In this document: positions 12,887 to 23,500 of the stretch, piece after piece
Numbering within the stretch: the stretch's first letter is position 1
How the letters are laid out: each line of letters starts with the position of its first letter
Source: Rutidosis leptorrhynchoides
Lineage: Eukaryota > Streptophyta > Magnoliopsida > Asterales > Asteraceae
Length of the DNA stretch: 64,000 bases
Assembly: GCF_046630445.1 (NCBI RefSeq)
Contig: NC_092341.1
Location: 27,170,001 to 27,234,000 of the forward strand
Reading direction: 5' to 3'
Program-made: the position numbers and the translations under genes
The notes under the pieces: model-generated
Database searches by the model: none
Seen by the model: only the letters and a program-made list of their open reading frames with translations
What the model was told of the DNA's origin: nothing

Positions 12887-15177
12887 TATATACACTCTAA
12901 TGATCAGCTCTTAGTAGCCCATGTGAGTCACCTAACATATGTGGGAACCATCATTTGGCAACTAGCATGAAATATCTCATAAAATTACAAAAATATTAGT
13001 AATCATTCATGACTTATTTACATGAAAACAAAATTACATATCCTTTATATCTAATCCATATACCAACGACCAAAAACACCTACAAACACTTTAATTCTTC
13101 AATTTTCTTCATCTAATTGATCTCTCTCAAGTTCCATCTTCAAGTTCTAAGCGTTCTTCATAAATTCCATAAGTATAGTTTCATAAAAATCAAAAATACT
13201 TTCAAGTTTGCAAGTCTACTTCCAAGCTTTCTAATCCATTTCAAGTAATCATCTAAGATCAAGGAACCTTTGTTATTTACAGTAGGTTATCTTTCTAATT
13301 CAAGGTAATATTCATATTCAAACTTCGATTCAATTTCTACAACTATAACAATCTTATTTCGAGTGAAAATCTTACTTGAACTGTTTTCGTGTCATGATTC
13401 TGCTTCAAGAACTTTCAAGCCATCCAAGGATCCTTTGAAGCTAGATCCATTTTTCTCATTTCCAGTAGTTTTATCCAGAAAACTTGAGGTATTAATGATG
13501 TTCATAACATCATTCGATTCATACATATAAAGCTATCTTATTCGAAGGTTTAAACTTGTAATCACTAAAACATAGTTTAGTTAATTCTAAACGTGTTCGC
13601 AAACAAAAGTTAATCCTTCTAACTTGAATTTTAAAATCAACTAAACACATGTTCTATATCTATATGATATGCTAACTTAATGATTTAAAACCTGGAAACA
13701 CGATGAACACCATAAAATCGGATATACGCCGTCGTAGTAAAACCGGGGGCTGTTTTGGTTTGGATAATTAAAAACTATGATAAACTTTGATTTAAAAGTT
13801 GTTCTTCTGGGAAAATGATTTTTAATATGAACATGAAACCATATCCAAAAATCATGGTTAAACTCAAAGTGGAAGTATGTTTTCCAAAATGGTCATCTAG
13901 ACGTCGTTCTTTCGACTTAAAAGACTACCTTTACAAAAACAACTTGTAACCTGTAATTCCGACTATAAACTTATACTTTTTCTGTATAGATTCATAAACT
14001 TAAATTCAATATGAAACCATAGCAATTGGATTCACTCAAAACGGATTTAAAACGAAGAAGTTATGGGTAAAACAAGATTGGATATTTTTGATCTTTTTAG
14101 CTACGAGAAATGTTTAACAAATCTATACAAATCATATCCTAGCTAACTTATATTGTATTATACATGTATTCTAATATATTATGTAATCTTGGGATACCAT
14201 AGACACGTATGCAAATGTTTTGACATATCATATCGACCCATGTATATATATTATTTGGAACAACCATAGACACTCTATATGCAGTAATGTTGGAGTTAGC
14301 TATACAGGGTTGAGGTTGATTCCAAAAATATATATACTTTGAGTTGTGATATAGCCTGAGACGTGTATACACTGGGTCGTGGATTGATTCAAGATAATAT
14401 ATATATCGATTTATTTCTGTACATCTAACTGTGGACAACTAGTTGTAGGTTACTAACGAGGACAGCTGACTTAATACACTCAAATCTTTAAAACATAATA
14501 AAAATGGTTGTAATTATATTTTGATCATACTTTGATATATATGTACATATTTTTATAGGTTCGTGAATCGATCCGTGGCCAAGTCTTATTTCCGAGGAAG
14601 GAAATATCTGTGAAAGTGAGTTATAGTCCCACTTTTAAAATCTAATATTTTTGGGATGAGAATACATGCAGGTTTTATAAATGATTTACAAAATAGACAC
14701 AAGTACGTGAAACTACATTCTATGGTTGAATTATCGAAATCGAATATGCCCTTTTTTATTAAGTCTGGTAATCTAAAAATTAGGGAATAGACACCCTAAT
14801 TGACGCGAATCCTAAAGATAGATCTATTGGGACTAACAAACCCCATCCAAAGTACCGGATGCTTTAGTACTTCGAAATTTATATCATATCCGAAGGGTGT
14901 CCCGGAATGATGGGGATATTCTTATATATGCATCTTGTTAATGTAGGTTACCAGGTGTTCACCATATGAATGATTTTTATCTCTATGTATGGGATGTGTA
15001 TTGAAAAATGAAATCTTGTGGTCTATTGTTACGATTTGATATATATATTGTAACACCTTAGGCAAATCCCACATCGCACATGGACATGAGTGATCATGAG
15101 ATTATAAGGTAATACTCACGCTTAAATGAAACAACGCGTTTTGGGACCACTGGCAGAGCAGGTGTGCGAGTACGTTG

Positions 15178-15245
15178 TGGTTAAGCGTGCTCGGGCGAGA
15201 GCACTACCAGGATGGGTGACCTCCTGGGAAAGTGCTTCTCGTGTG
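15178..15245 (+). ncRNA. 5S rRNA-derived internal promoter region, Cassandra left LTR
   Basis: The block GTTAAGCGTGCTCGGGCGAG followed by GATGGGTGACCTCCTGGGAA matches the A-box and C-box part of plant 5S rRNA, which in Cassandra is thought to drive RNA polymerase III transcription. The 5' third of real 5S rRNA is not preserved, so this is not a functional rRNA gene. Confidence 0.85.
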
Positions 15246-15533
15246 TGGTTGCCAAAGAAAAGTCGTGCGCATGCGAACAAAGCGGACAATATTGTGGTAA
15301 TGTTAAGTTGGGGTGTTACAGAATGGTATCAGAGCCACTCATGTGCCATTGGGGATGGTGGGGCAAACCTCATTGAGGACGATGAGTCCATAAGGGGGGG
15401 TGAATGTAACACCTTAGGCAAATCTCACATCGCCCATGGACATGAGTGATCATGAGATTATAAGGTAATACTCACGCTTAAATGAAACAACGCGTTTTGG
15501 GACCACAGGCAGAGCAGGTGTGCGAGTACGTTG

Positions 15534-15601
15534 TGGTTAAGCGTGCTCGGGCGAGAGCACTACCAGGATGGGTGACCTCCTGGGAAAGTGCTTCTCGTGT
15601 G
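15534..15601 (+). ncRNA. 5S rRNA-derived block, Cassandra right LTR
   Basis: Same 5S-like block as at 15,178-15,245, offset by exactly 356 bp, in the right LTR. The match covers the internal control region with the 5S-like GGGCGAGAGCACTACCAGGA. Confidence 0.85.
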
Positions 15602-16081
15602 TGGTTGCCAAAGAAAAGTCGTGCGCCTGCGGGCAAAGCGGACAATATTGTGGTCATGTTAAGTTGGGGTGTTACATATAGGTTAAACATATAACTCACC
15701 AACATTTTTGTTGACGTTTAAAGCATATTTATTCTCAGGTGAATACTAAGAGCTTCCGCTGTTGCATACTAAAATAAGGACAAGATTTGGAGTCCATGTT
15801 TGTATGATATTGTGTAAAAACTGCATTCAAGAAACATATGTCTATGTAATATATTTCTATTGTAAACCATTATTTAATGGTCGTGTGTAAACAGTATATT
15901 TTAGATTATCATTATTTGATAATCTACGTAATGTTTTTAAAACCTTTATTGATAAAATAAAGGTTATGGTTGTTTTAAAAATGAATGTAGTCTTTGAAAA
16001 ACGTCTCATATAGAGGTCAAAACCTCGCAACGAAATCAATTAATATAGAATGTTTATAATCAATATGAACGGGACATTTCA

Positions 16082-17717
16082 ATGAGGTCCTCAATATGGC
16101 CAATATGTTTGGATGTCAAGCCGGGAAAGTCCCGTTTACTTACCTTGGAATTCCCATCGGGTCGTCAATGAAGAAGGTTAAGGATTGGGATGTCTTGATT
16201 GAAAAAAATAAATCAAGGTTATCGAATTGTAAAATGAGAACGTTGTCTTTTGGCGGCCGAGTAACTCTTATTAAATCGATTCTTAATAGTCTTCCATTGT
16301 ACTACTTCTCGCTCTTTCGTGCTCCTCAATGCGTGCTAAATATACTTGAGAGAGTGAGGCGTTTTTTGTGTGGGGCGGGACAGAATTTGATTCCAAAATT
16401 GCATGGGTTAAATGGGAAAGTGTCATCTCACCTTACGGGGCGGGGGGTTTAAACTTTGGTTCTTTAAAAAGCAAAAATTTGGCCTTATTATGTAAATGGT
16501 GGTGTAGGTTTAAAACCGAAACCAACTCTCTTTGGGTCAAGTTAATTCGCAGCATTTATGGTTCGGAAGGGGGGTTGGGGTTGGAAGTCGAGTCCACTCG
16601 ATTTTCATCATCTGGTATTTGGTATAACATAATTATGGCAGGAAACTTTTTGGATGCTTCGGGTATTACTTTCAGGTCATCCTTCGAGAAAACTGTGGGG
16701 AATGGATCTACGACTGCCTTCTGGAATGATGTGTGGATTTGGGGTATTAAGCTGAGCGAAAGATTTCCCAGGTTGTACAGACTCGAGCGTTTTAAAGATG
16801 TTGTAATCATTGATCGGGTACGGGTGGCAGCCGAGGAAGATGGAACGTCAACAACCTTCTGCTGGTCGCACAAACTCAGAATTAACCTCGCTTGTTCATT
16901 TAATTGCAGGCTATTGTTTCGATCCAGAAAGCAACGATTCTTGGAGATGGTCCTTATCAGCTAGCGGTATGTTCACTGTCAAGGTATTATCTTCCATCAT
17001 TGATGAATGCTTGCTGTCATCCAATGACCGAGCACAAGAAACACTCAGGAATTCTCTTGTACCAAAAAAGTTAGAAGTTTTCATGTGGCGGGCATCGAAA
17101 AAAAGAATACCGGTCAGGACCGAACTCGACAAGAGGGGTATTGACCTACATAGCGTAAGATGCCCACTATGTGATGATGATCTAGAAACGGTAGACCACT
17201 CGTTCATATTTTGCAAACATTCTATGGAGATTTGGAATCGCGTGATTAATTGGTGGAAGCTCGGCAATTTCTCGAATTATAGTATCATCGAAATCTACAA
17301 AGGTAATGCCACAAGCCCTATGTCTAGTCTTGGAAGCAAAATTTGGCAAGCGGTCGGTTGGGTGAGTGCGTATTACATTTGGAAAAATCGAAACAACATG
17401 GTATTTCGTGGTGAAAAATGGACTACCCCGGTGTTATTTAACGAAATCCAACTCAAGTCATTTGAATGGATTTCCCATCGGATGCCAAAAAAGACGATCG
17501 ATTGGTGCTCATGGTTAGACAATCCTAGTGTTTACCTCAATATTAGCTAGTCGTGTAGTTACTTTTTAGTCTTGGTGTTTGCTTACTCGCAAACATATTT
17601 TGCTTTATGTATTTTCATGTTCGCTTTTTATTTTCGTGTAGTTGGTTTTTCATCCCAACTCGGTTTGTACTAAACGTTTGACGTTTGATATCAATATAGC
17701 TTGCTTTTAAAAAAAAA
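16082..17717 (+). mobile_element. L1-type LINE, 3' half with poly(A)
   Basis: Protein matches to plant L1 LINE ORF2 run from the distal reverse transcriptase region (PFTYLGIPIG, then LSFGGRVTLIKSIL) through a linker (WNDVWIWG) to the zf-RVT zinc-binding domain (RCPLCDDDLETVDHSFIFC at about 17,158-17,215) and a C-terminal tail ending at 17,550. A 3' UTR follows and ends in nine A residues (17,709-17,717). The coding frame moves from frame 1 to frame 3 near 16,370 and back to frame 1 between about 16,810 and 16,880, so the copy is dead by two frameshifts. The 5' half is absent here: the outer chromovirus LTR abuts it at 16,081, so the LINE was probably split by that insertion and its 5' part lies left of the window. 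Confidence 0.85.
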
Positions 17718-19117
17718 GAACTTTAGTTGATAAGCTTTAAAATTGTAGTTTGTTCCCATATAGGTGAAATTTTTAATAATACTTTAGATGACACTTCAAA
17801 TTTAATTTCAAAATGATTATATTTTCTGCTTTATACATAGTCTATAGTAAATATAACAAGTATATTTTTTTAAGGCAAGCAAATTTTATTAAACCACGAG
17901 AATATTACATAGAGTTACATAGAGCTAATACTTAAAAATTATACAAATGCAAATACACGAAGTAAAGAAACAGAGAACCCGTTGCCGAGATCACAACAAG
18001 CCTCAACACGAAAATGGAGTAGAAATCCAAAGAAGCCAATCGAAATTGCGTTGTTTATGTCTTCGAGAAATCCAATCATACGCAAGAATTTGTTATAAAC
18101 TATATATATCAATGATCTAATGTCGTTAAACACTGTTATTATTACTAAATATTTACACATAATCGAACAACATAAAACAAAATTCACACATTATAAATCG
18201 GCCCCCTCAAAAGCTATGTTCAAGCTTCGCCGCTGTATATAACTGGACAATGAAAATGCTACTGGTATTCTACTCCGTATATATTGTAGTTATTTAGATT
18301 TGTTTGTTAAACAAAGATAAAAACAATTGTTTTGACAATCTCTAAAAATTTAGTAAGTACTAAATTTGTAGTCTTATGAGTTACGAATGTTTGAGCTTTT
18401 GAATCAACCAAATCAGAGCCCGTATAAAAAGATACGACAAAAATGGTCAAGACTCGCAGAATTTGCGAGTTGTCATCGTTTTGATCATATCATTTTCATA
18501 CGAACTCATATTTAGTCGATTTCAAAACTTAAACGCTCGCAACTCAAAGAGTTACAATTTCATATTTGTACTTGTAGTAAAACTGCACCAGTCAGTGCAA
18601 TTTTAAGGGTTTATTATCGATCAAGAAATACATTTCAAATTTCGCTAATATGTGTGGCCCTCCCAATACAAATGTTCAACTTTCCCCACCGTTTGAATGA
18701 TTTAAATATCATGACTAGTGCAACAAACTGTAATCTTGATTCGATAAATGCTAGCAATGTTTTTTTTAGCAACAAGGTTCATTATCTTATGGTTAATATG
18801 CAAATGGAGAAACAAAGTGGTGCATTCACCTCTTAATTCGAGACCATCAATTCTAAATGAAGACCTTACGGCGAATCTTAAGTTTTTATAACATCTATGA
18901 CTAACCAACGGATCCCTAATGCTTCAAGGATATTTTGAAAATTGAAAGTTGGATTCAAGTAACAACATCGTATATTTGTATATCATTTGGCTCATAGTCT
19001 CTCTACATTTGGTGTAGGAGTTTTGATCATTCATACTCCATCTTTAATTATGTCTTTTTGCTAATACTCCGTATATTTAAATAAATATTTCTATTAATAT
19101 TTTATCTTTAATCTTTA
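17718..19117. other. Intergenic, AT-rich, with a probable LINE 3' scrap
   Basis: No gene is supported. At 17,864-17,890 a T-run followed by AAGGCAAGC is the reverse complement of a LINE-like 3' end (compare AGCTTGCTTTTAAAAA at 17,699-17,713), so a minus-strand LINE fragment may start there and run to about 18,100; its only ORF (17,939-18,187) has no recognised domain. The remainder is unremarkable AT-rich sequence. Confidence 0.4.
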
Positions 19118-19118
19118 A

Positions 19119-19632
19119 CTAGTCCGGATCCGGCCGCGCAATGCGGCGGGGACTTTCGGCCTGCGTATTCATATTTAACGTAGCTTTCTGTATTTACAGA
19201 AGGGAAAAGGCCTCATGTGTTAAGCGCCGTTATAGATGTCGTTGTCTTTAGCGTTTTTTTAAAAAGTGTCCGTATCGTAGTTAGTTTCGTTTCGTTCATA
19301 AAATTATTTCGAGTCTGACGGTGCTGTCGAAAAAATTTAACTCGCTGCGAGCAGGAAGATACGGGTTGTCGTTCTGTTTAGCGTTTTTTTAAAAAGTGTC
19401 CGTTTCGAAAGTAGTTAGTTTCGTTTTGTTTATAAAATTATTTCGAGCCTTACGGTGCTGTCGAAAAAATTTAACTTGCGGCGAGAAGGAAGATACGAGC
19501 TGTCGTTGTGTTTAGCGTTTTTTAAAAAATGTCTGTTTCGAACGTAGTTAGTTTAATTTTGTTCATGAAAAATTTTCGAGTTTACCGGTGTGGGCGGTGG
19601 AATTTAACTCGTGTCGAGCAGGAAGATACGGG
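19119..19632 (-). mobile_element. Helitron-like 3' terminus (minus strand)
   Basis: Read on the minus strand, the sequence has a GC-rich hairpin (GCCGC-loop-GCGGC type, plus positions about 19,132-19,149) followed about 14 nt later by CTAG and then T, the hallmark of a Helitron 3' end (hairpin, CTRR, insertion before T). The three-unit tandem repeat lies just inside. I could not find the matching TC 5' end to the right, so the right boundary is arbitrary and no helicase gene is present. A non-autonomous or truncated copy is the best reading. Confidence 0.4.
19237..19632. repeat. Tandem repeat, three units of ~132 bp
   Basis: Three successive units start at about 19,237, 19,367 and 19,501 (periods 130 and 134 bp). 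Each runs TGTCGTT..TTTAGCGTTTTTT, GTGTCCGT, AGTTAGTTT, TTATTTCGAG, CGGTGCTGTCG, AATTTAACT, and closes GGAAGATACG. The third is the most diverged. Noncoding. Confidence 0.85.
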
Positions 19633-20150
19633 CAGTCGAAGCGTTTGGGCAGAGTTTTTATATTAAGTAAGAGAATTTATATTTTACCTCCTGGAGTTTG
19701 GTGTAGTTTTTGTAAGTTGATTATAGTTGAGGGGGTGTTTTGCGTTTTTGGGGGTTGGGTTTGGTTGGGTGTCGTTTGATAAAGTGGGGCGGCCAAAACG
19801 ACCACAAACACCATTACACCACCTTCACGTACAGGGGTTGGTGCGGTTGGTGTGGGACTCGTGGGTTCTGGCTCGCGATTGCAGGCTTCGATTCAGGTGA
19901 GGACCTTTTTTGGGGTCTGACTTTCTTCGTGGTGGTTACGTCAAATTGCAACATGCACGAAGTTTATTGCTTGTTTGTTTGGTTCTTGGGGATTTTTCTT
20001 CCAGGTTTGTGCTGTTGCTTTCAATGTTTATTAATTCTGTACGTTAGCTCGTCTTTGTATATGTGAGTTCAATAGGGCGGTTTGTGTTACGTCTGTCAAA
20101 CAGATTTTATAATTTGTCTCAATTGTAACACCACAAGATCGTCAGATCTT
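19633..20150. other. Intergenic, GT-rich, no gene seen
   Basis: Moderately GC- and T-rich single-copy-looking sequence. ORFs of 60-108 codons are open on the plus strand but show no domain, no repeats and no recognisable start context. It may be the interior of the Helitron-like element. Confidence 0.4.
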
Positions 20151-20154
20151 CTTT

Positions 20155-20465
<311 letters not shown>

Positions 20466-20591
20466 ACGTAAAGTGACACGGGAGCAACACTAGAGAGGAG
20501 CAGAGGAACGAATCAAAGGCACGTTTTTGAGGGTTCAACTAGGGTTTCTGAAACACCACCAACACCCCTAACCAGATAGCCACCGTCGTCT

Positions 20592-23500
20592 ATGGCGGCA
20601 ACCGCGATCTACCTTCGTTTCCGTCCACACAGACACCTCCAGCTACAGCTTCAATGCACTACCTCCTCATTTCACTTCTATTCACCATCATCATCTTCTC
20701 ATTCCGATGACAACAATCAAAATCATTCACGATCGAAATCTTATTTCGCTGACGTTAAAGCCAGTCTGAAGCAACCTACGTCATCATCATCATCTCAACA
20801 GCCTCGCCGTCCTTCTTTTATCAATTCAAACCCTAGCACTCAAAATCCTGCTTCTCTTGATGAGATCCGTAAAAATCTCTCCGAGTACCGTCGTCAGTCC
20901 ACCGTACAACCACCGAATCCATCTCCACCTGTTCTTTCATTCCAAGAGCTTTACAAACAAAATGCGATGCCAAAATGCGATGCCAAAACCCGATCCAGGA
21001 TCCGGATCCGGATCCGAAGTGAAAAGAGATCCGGCTCCGTTAGATTCAATCCGAATGAGTTTGAAAAATCTGAGAATGGATTCGCCTAAGTCAACTGAAG
21101 ATGCTCGTCGGAATTCACCGTATGATAAAACTGGTTTTAATTTGAATTTGAATTTGAATTTGAGACCTACGTCTGAGAATGCAGTGCCTGGATCAAACAT
21201 GAAGAATAATAAGAGGAGTTCGGTATCGAATGAGACGAAACCGGACTTTATGAGGAGTTATGGTTATTTAGATTTAGGGAGTAAGTTGAAGAAATTGAGG
21301 CCAGTGACTAAGAACAATGAATTTTCATTATCTGAATTGAATGAGAGGTTGAAGAAGGTGAGGGAAATGGATGATAAGGAGATGCAAAATACGAGTGGTT
21401 TGAAGTTTAGTCACTTAAGGGAGAGCCTTGCAAAGTTGCAGAATGAGGAAATTCAAAAAAAGAATGCAGGTACTTACGATTTTGATCGATATAGTTTGTA
21501 AATTTGAATGTTATGTTGATGTTGATGTTCTATGCTTTCATAAGTTAATAGGATTTGTTAAGTGGTTGCTATTTAAGTTGTCACATTATAGGGTTATGTA
21601 CATATGTAGGTAAAAGAAGTGTATTGAGTGAGCTTGGAACTCCACACTTTATGTTAGCTCCACCGAAAGAGGACTTGGTTGAAAAGGCAAGTGCTTTGTT
21701 GTTTGCTTTTGTAGTTTCTTTTATGTGCATTAGTGTGAGTTACTGAAACTGGATCATTGCCTGTGTTAGCATGTCTAAACGTCTTTGTTTTCTCGCTAAA
21801 AACTAAATCTTTGGCCCTGTTTTCAAAGTAAACAAGACCAGTAGGGAACTTAAAGGTTTAAGATTGTATACATGTTAGAATGTTAAAATTACCATCACAC
21901 TCACCATTTTCTTCTTCTTGAGGGAGTGATTACGATGAGATATATGGTATTTTCTTCGCATCATTTTACTATGTTAAGAAACTGTAGATATCGATGTACT
22001 CGATGGATTTGTCCTTTAAACACATCTGTACTCTGTCTGCCTTGATATTAGGTCGGAAAGGTTTCGATCGTTTAAAAAGGTGCGCTCTATGTATACCCTA
22101 AAATTGAATTGTTTTACTCATTCATACTTCGCATAGCTCTTGAAATTTTTGTGAGATTTCGAACAGGGGTCAAGCACCCAAGCAAAGCTCACATTGAGGG
22201 TGTGTTTGGATGAAAGTAGCTGGAGCTGGAGCTGGAGCTTATGAGATAGAGCTGGAGCTAGAGCTTATTTTTTAAGCTGGTAGCTGGAGCTTATTATTTT
22301 TTATAAGTGTTTGGTAAACTAGCTGGAGCTTATTTTCTAGTTCATAAGCTCTACTTTTTTTCATAAGCTACTAAAAGTAGGGTGTGTTTGGACGAAAGTA
22401 GCTGGAGCTGGAGCTTATAGCTGGAGCTGGAGCTTATGAGCAGGAGCTTGAGCTGGAGCTTATTTTTGAAGCTGATAGCTGGAGCTTATTATTTTTTATA
22501 AATGTTTGGTAAACTAGCTGGAGCTTAGTTTTCAGTTCATAAGCTCTACTTTTTTTCATAAGCAACTACAAGTAGCTTATTTTTTCAGAGCTTATGATTT
22601 TCATAAGCTCTACTTTTTTTGTCTACCAAACGAAGCTTATGACTTGGAGCTTATTAAAATCATAAGCTCAAACTCCAATAAGCTTCCATAAGCTCCAATA
22701 AGCTACGCGCCAAACAAACCCGTAGCTTATTTTTTCAGAGCTTATGATTTTTATAAGCTCTACTTTTTTTTCTCTACCAAACGAAGCTTATGACTTGGAG
22801 CTTATTAAAATCATAAGCTCAAGCTCCAATAAGCTCGTCACCCAAACACACCCTGAGTGAGGTTTTATCATTGAGTATTTATGTTTACAAAAGTCTCCTA
22901 TGTTCTATGTCTTAGGTGGTGTTTGTTTTTTAATATGTTTTTTGTAAAGAAGATGTGGTCTGAAGGGTGAATAGTAAAGATTGTTTTAATGTCTGCAAAA
23001 TAACTTAATACTAAATAAACTAATACTGTATGCAAGCACGCCAGCACTTAGAAGCATATTTCTAAGTTCGTGAGTTTGCAGAGAAAAACAAACCTTCATA
23101 AAAACATCTGCGGACGCCTCCGCAGACATAAGACATAATAATGATCTGCAGATTGAAAAACAAATGACTCTTTACTCAATTGTTCAGATTTATTTATAAG
23201 TTTTTTGTAATAATTGGATGTTACAGTTATTTTTTGTAACACCAACCTTCTGGTTGATGATGACCAGACTCAAGTCCTCTTTTAGTGATTGTTATTTGCA
23301 ACTGTCTCTAGAACTTGGTAGACTATCATGGTTTTGCTGTTTTAGTGGAACTGATATAGCAATCAAAGTGTGCATGTCTAATTACTATAAAACCCCTGAT
23401 ATAGATGTGACTTGTAAGATATTGCAACCACTGAAGTTTTTTGTTGCTGTTGTAAAACGTTCTGAATTTACATTTGTCATCTGCAGAGAAACAAAAGATT

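Larger units (their letters stand above)
15049..15676 (+). mobile_element. Cassandra TRIM retrotransposon, complete
   Basis: Two 272-bp LTRs (15,049-15,320 and 15,405-15,676) begin TGTAACACCTTAGGC and end GGGTGTTACA. The 84-bp interior holds only a primer site TGGTATCAGAGCC (15,324-15,336) and a purine tract ATAAGGGGGGG before the second LTR, and no protein gene. Each LTR carries a 5S rRNA-derived block. This is exactly the plan of Cassandra, a non-coding terminal-repeat retrotransposon in miniature found across vascular plants, which needs proteins from other elements. The flanks TATAT and TATAG suggest a 5-bp duplication with one later change. The LTRs differ at about seven of 272 positions, so it is older than the nested chromovirus. 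It sits inside the outer LTR. Confidence 0.95.
1133..16081 (+). repeat. 3' LTR of the outer chromovirus, split by two insertions
   Basis: The LTR begins TGTAGTGACCCG right after the internal region and ends near ACATTTCA at 16,081. Its own sequence occupies 1,133-2,046, 12,887-15,048 and 15,677-16,081, about 3.5 kb. It is related to the 2,690-bp LTRs of the nested element: the stretches around CATAGTTT..CGTGTTCGCAAAC (about 13,567-13,605) and TCATATAGAGGTCAAAACCTCGCAA (about 16,006-16,030) have clear counterparts there. The first gap holds the nested chromovirus with a TATAT duplication, the second holds Cassandra. The right edge was set by alignment with the nested LTR and is good to a few bases. 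Confidence 0.8.

Noticed and set aside
15126-15449. Plus-strand ORFs and a possible 5S rRNA gene at 15,126-15,694
   Set aside because: They lie inside the Cassandra LTRs; the 5S similarity covers only the internal promoter part, and the ORFs are repeated copies of LTR sequence.
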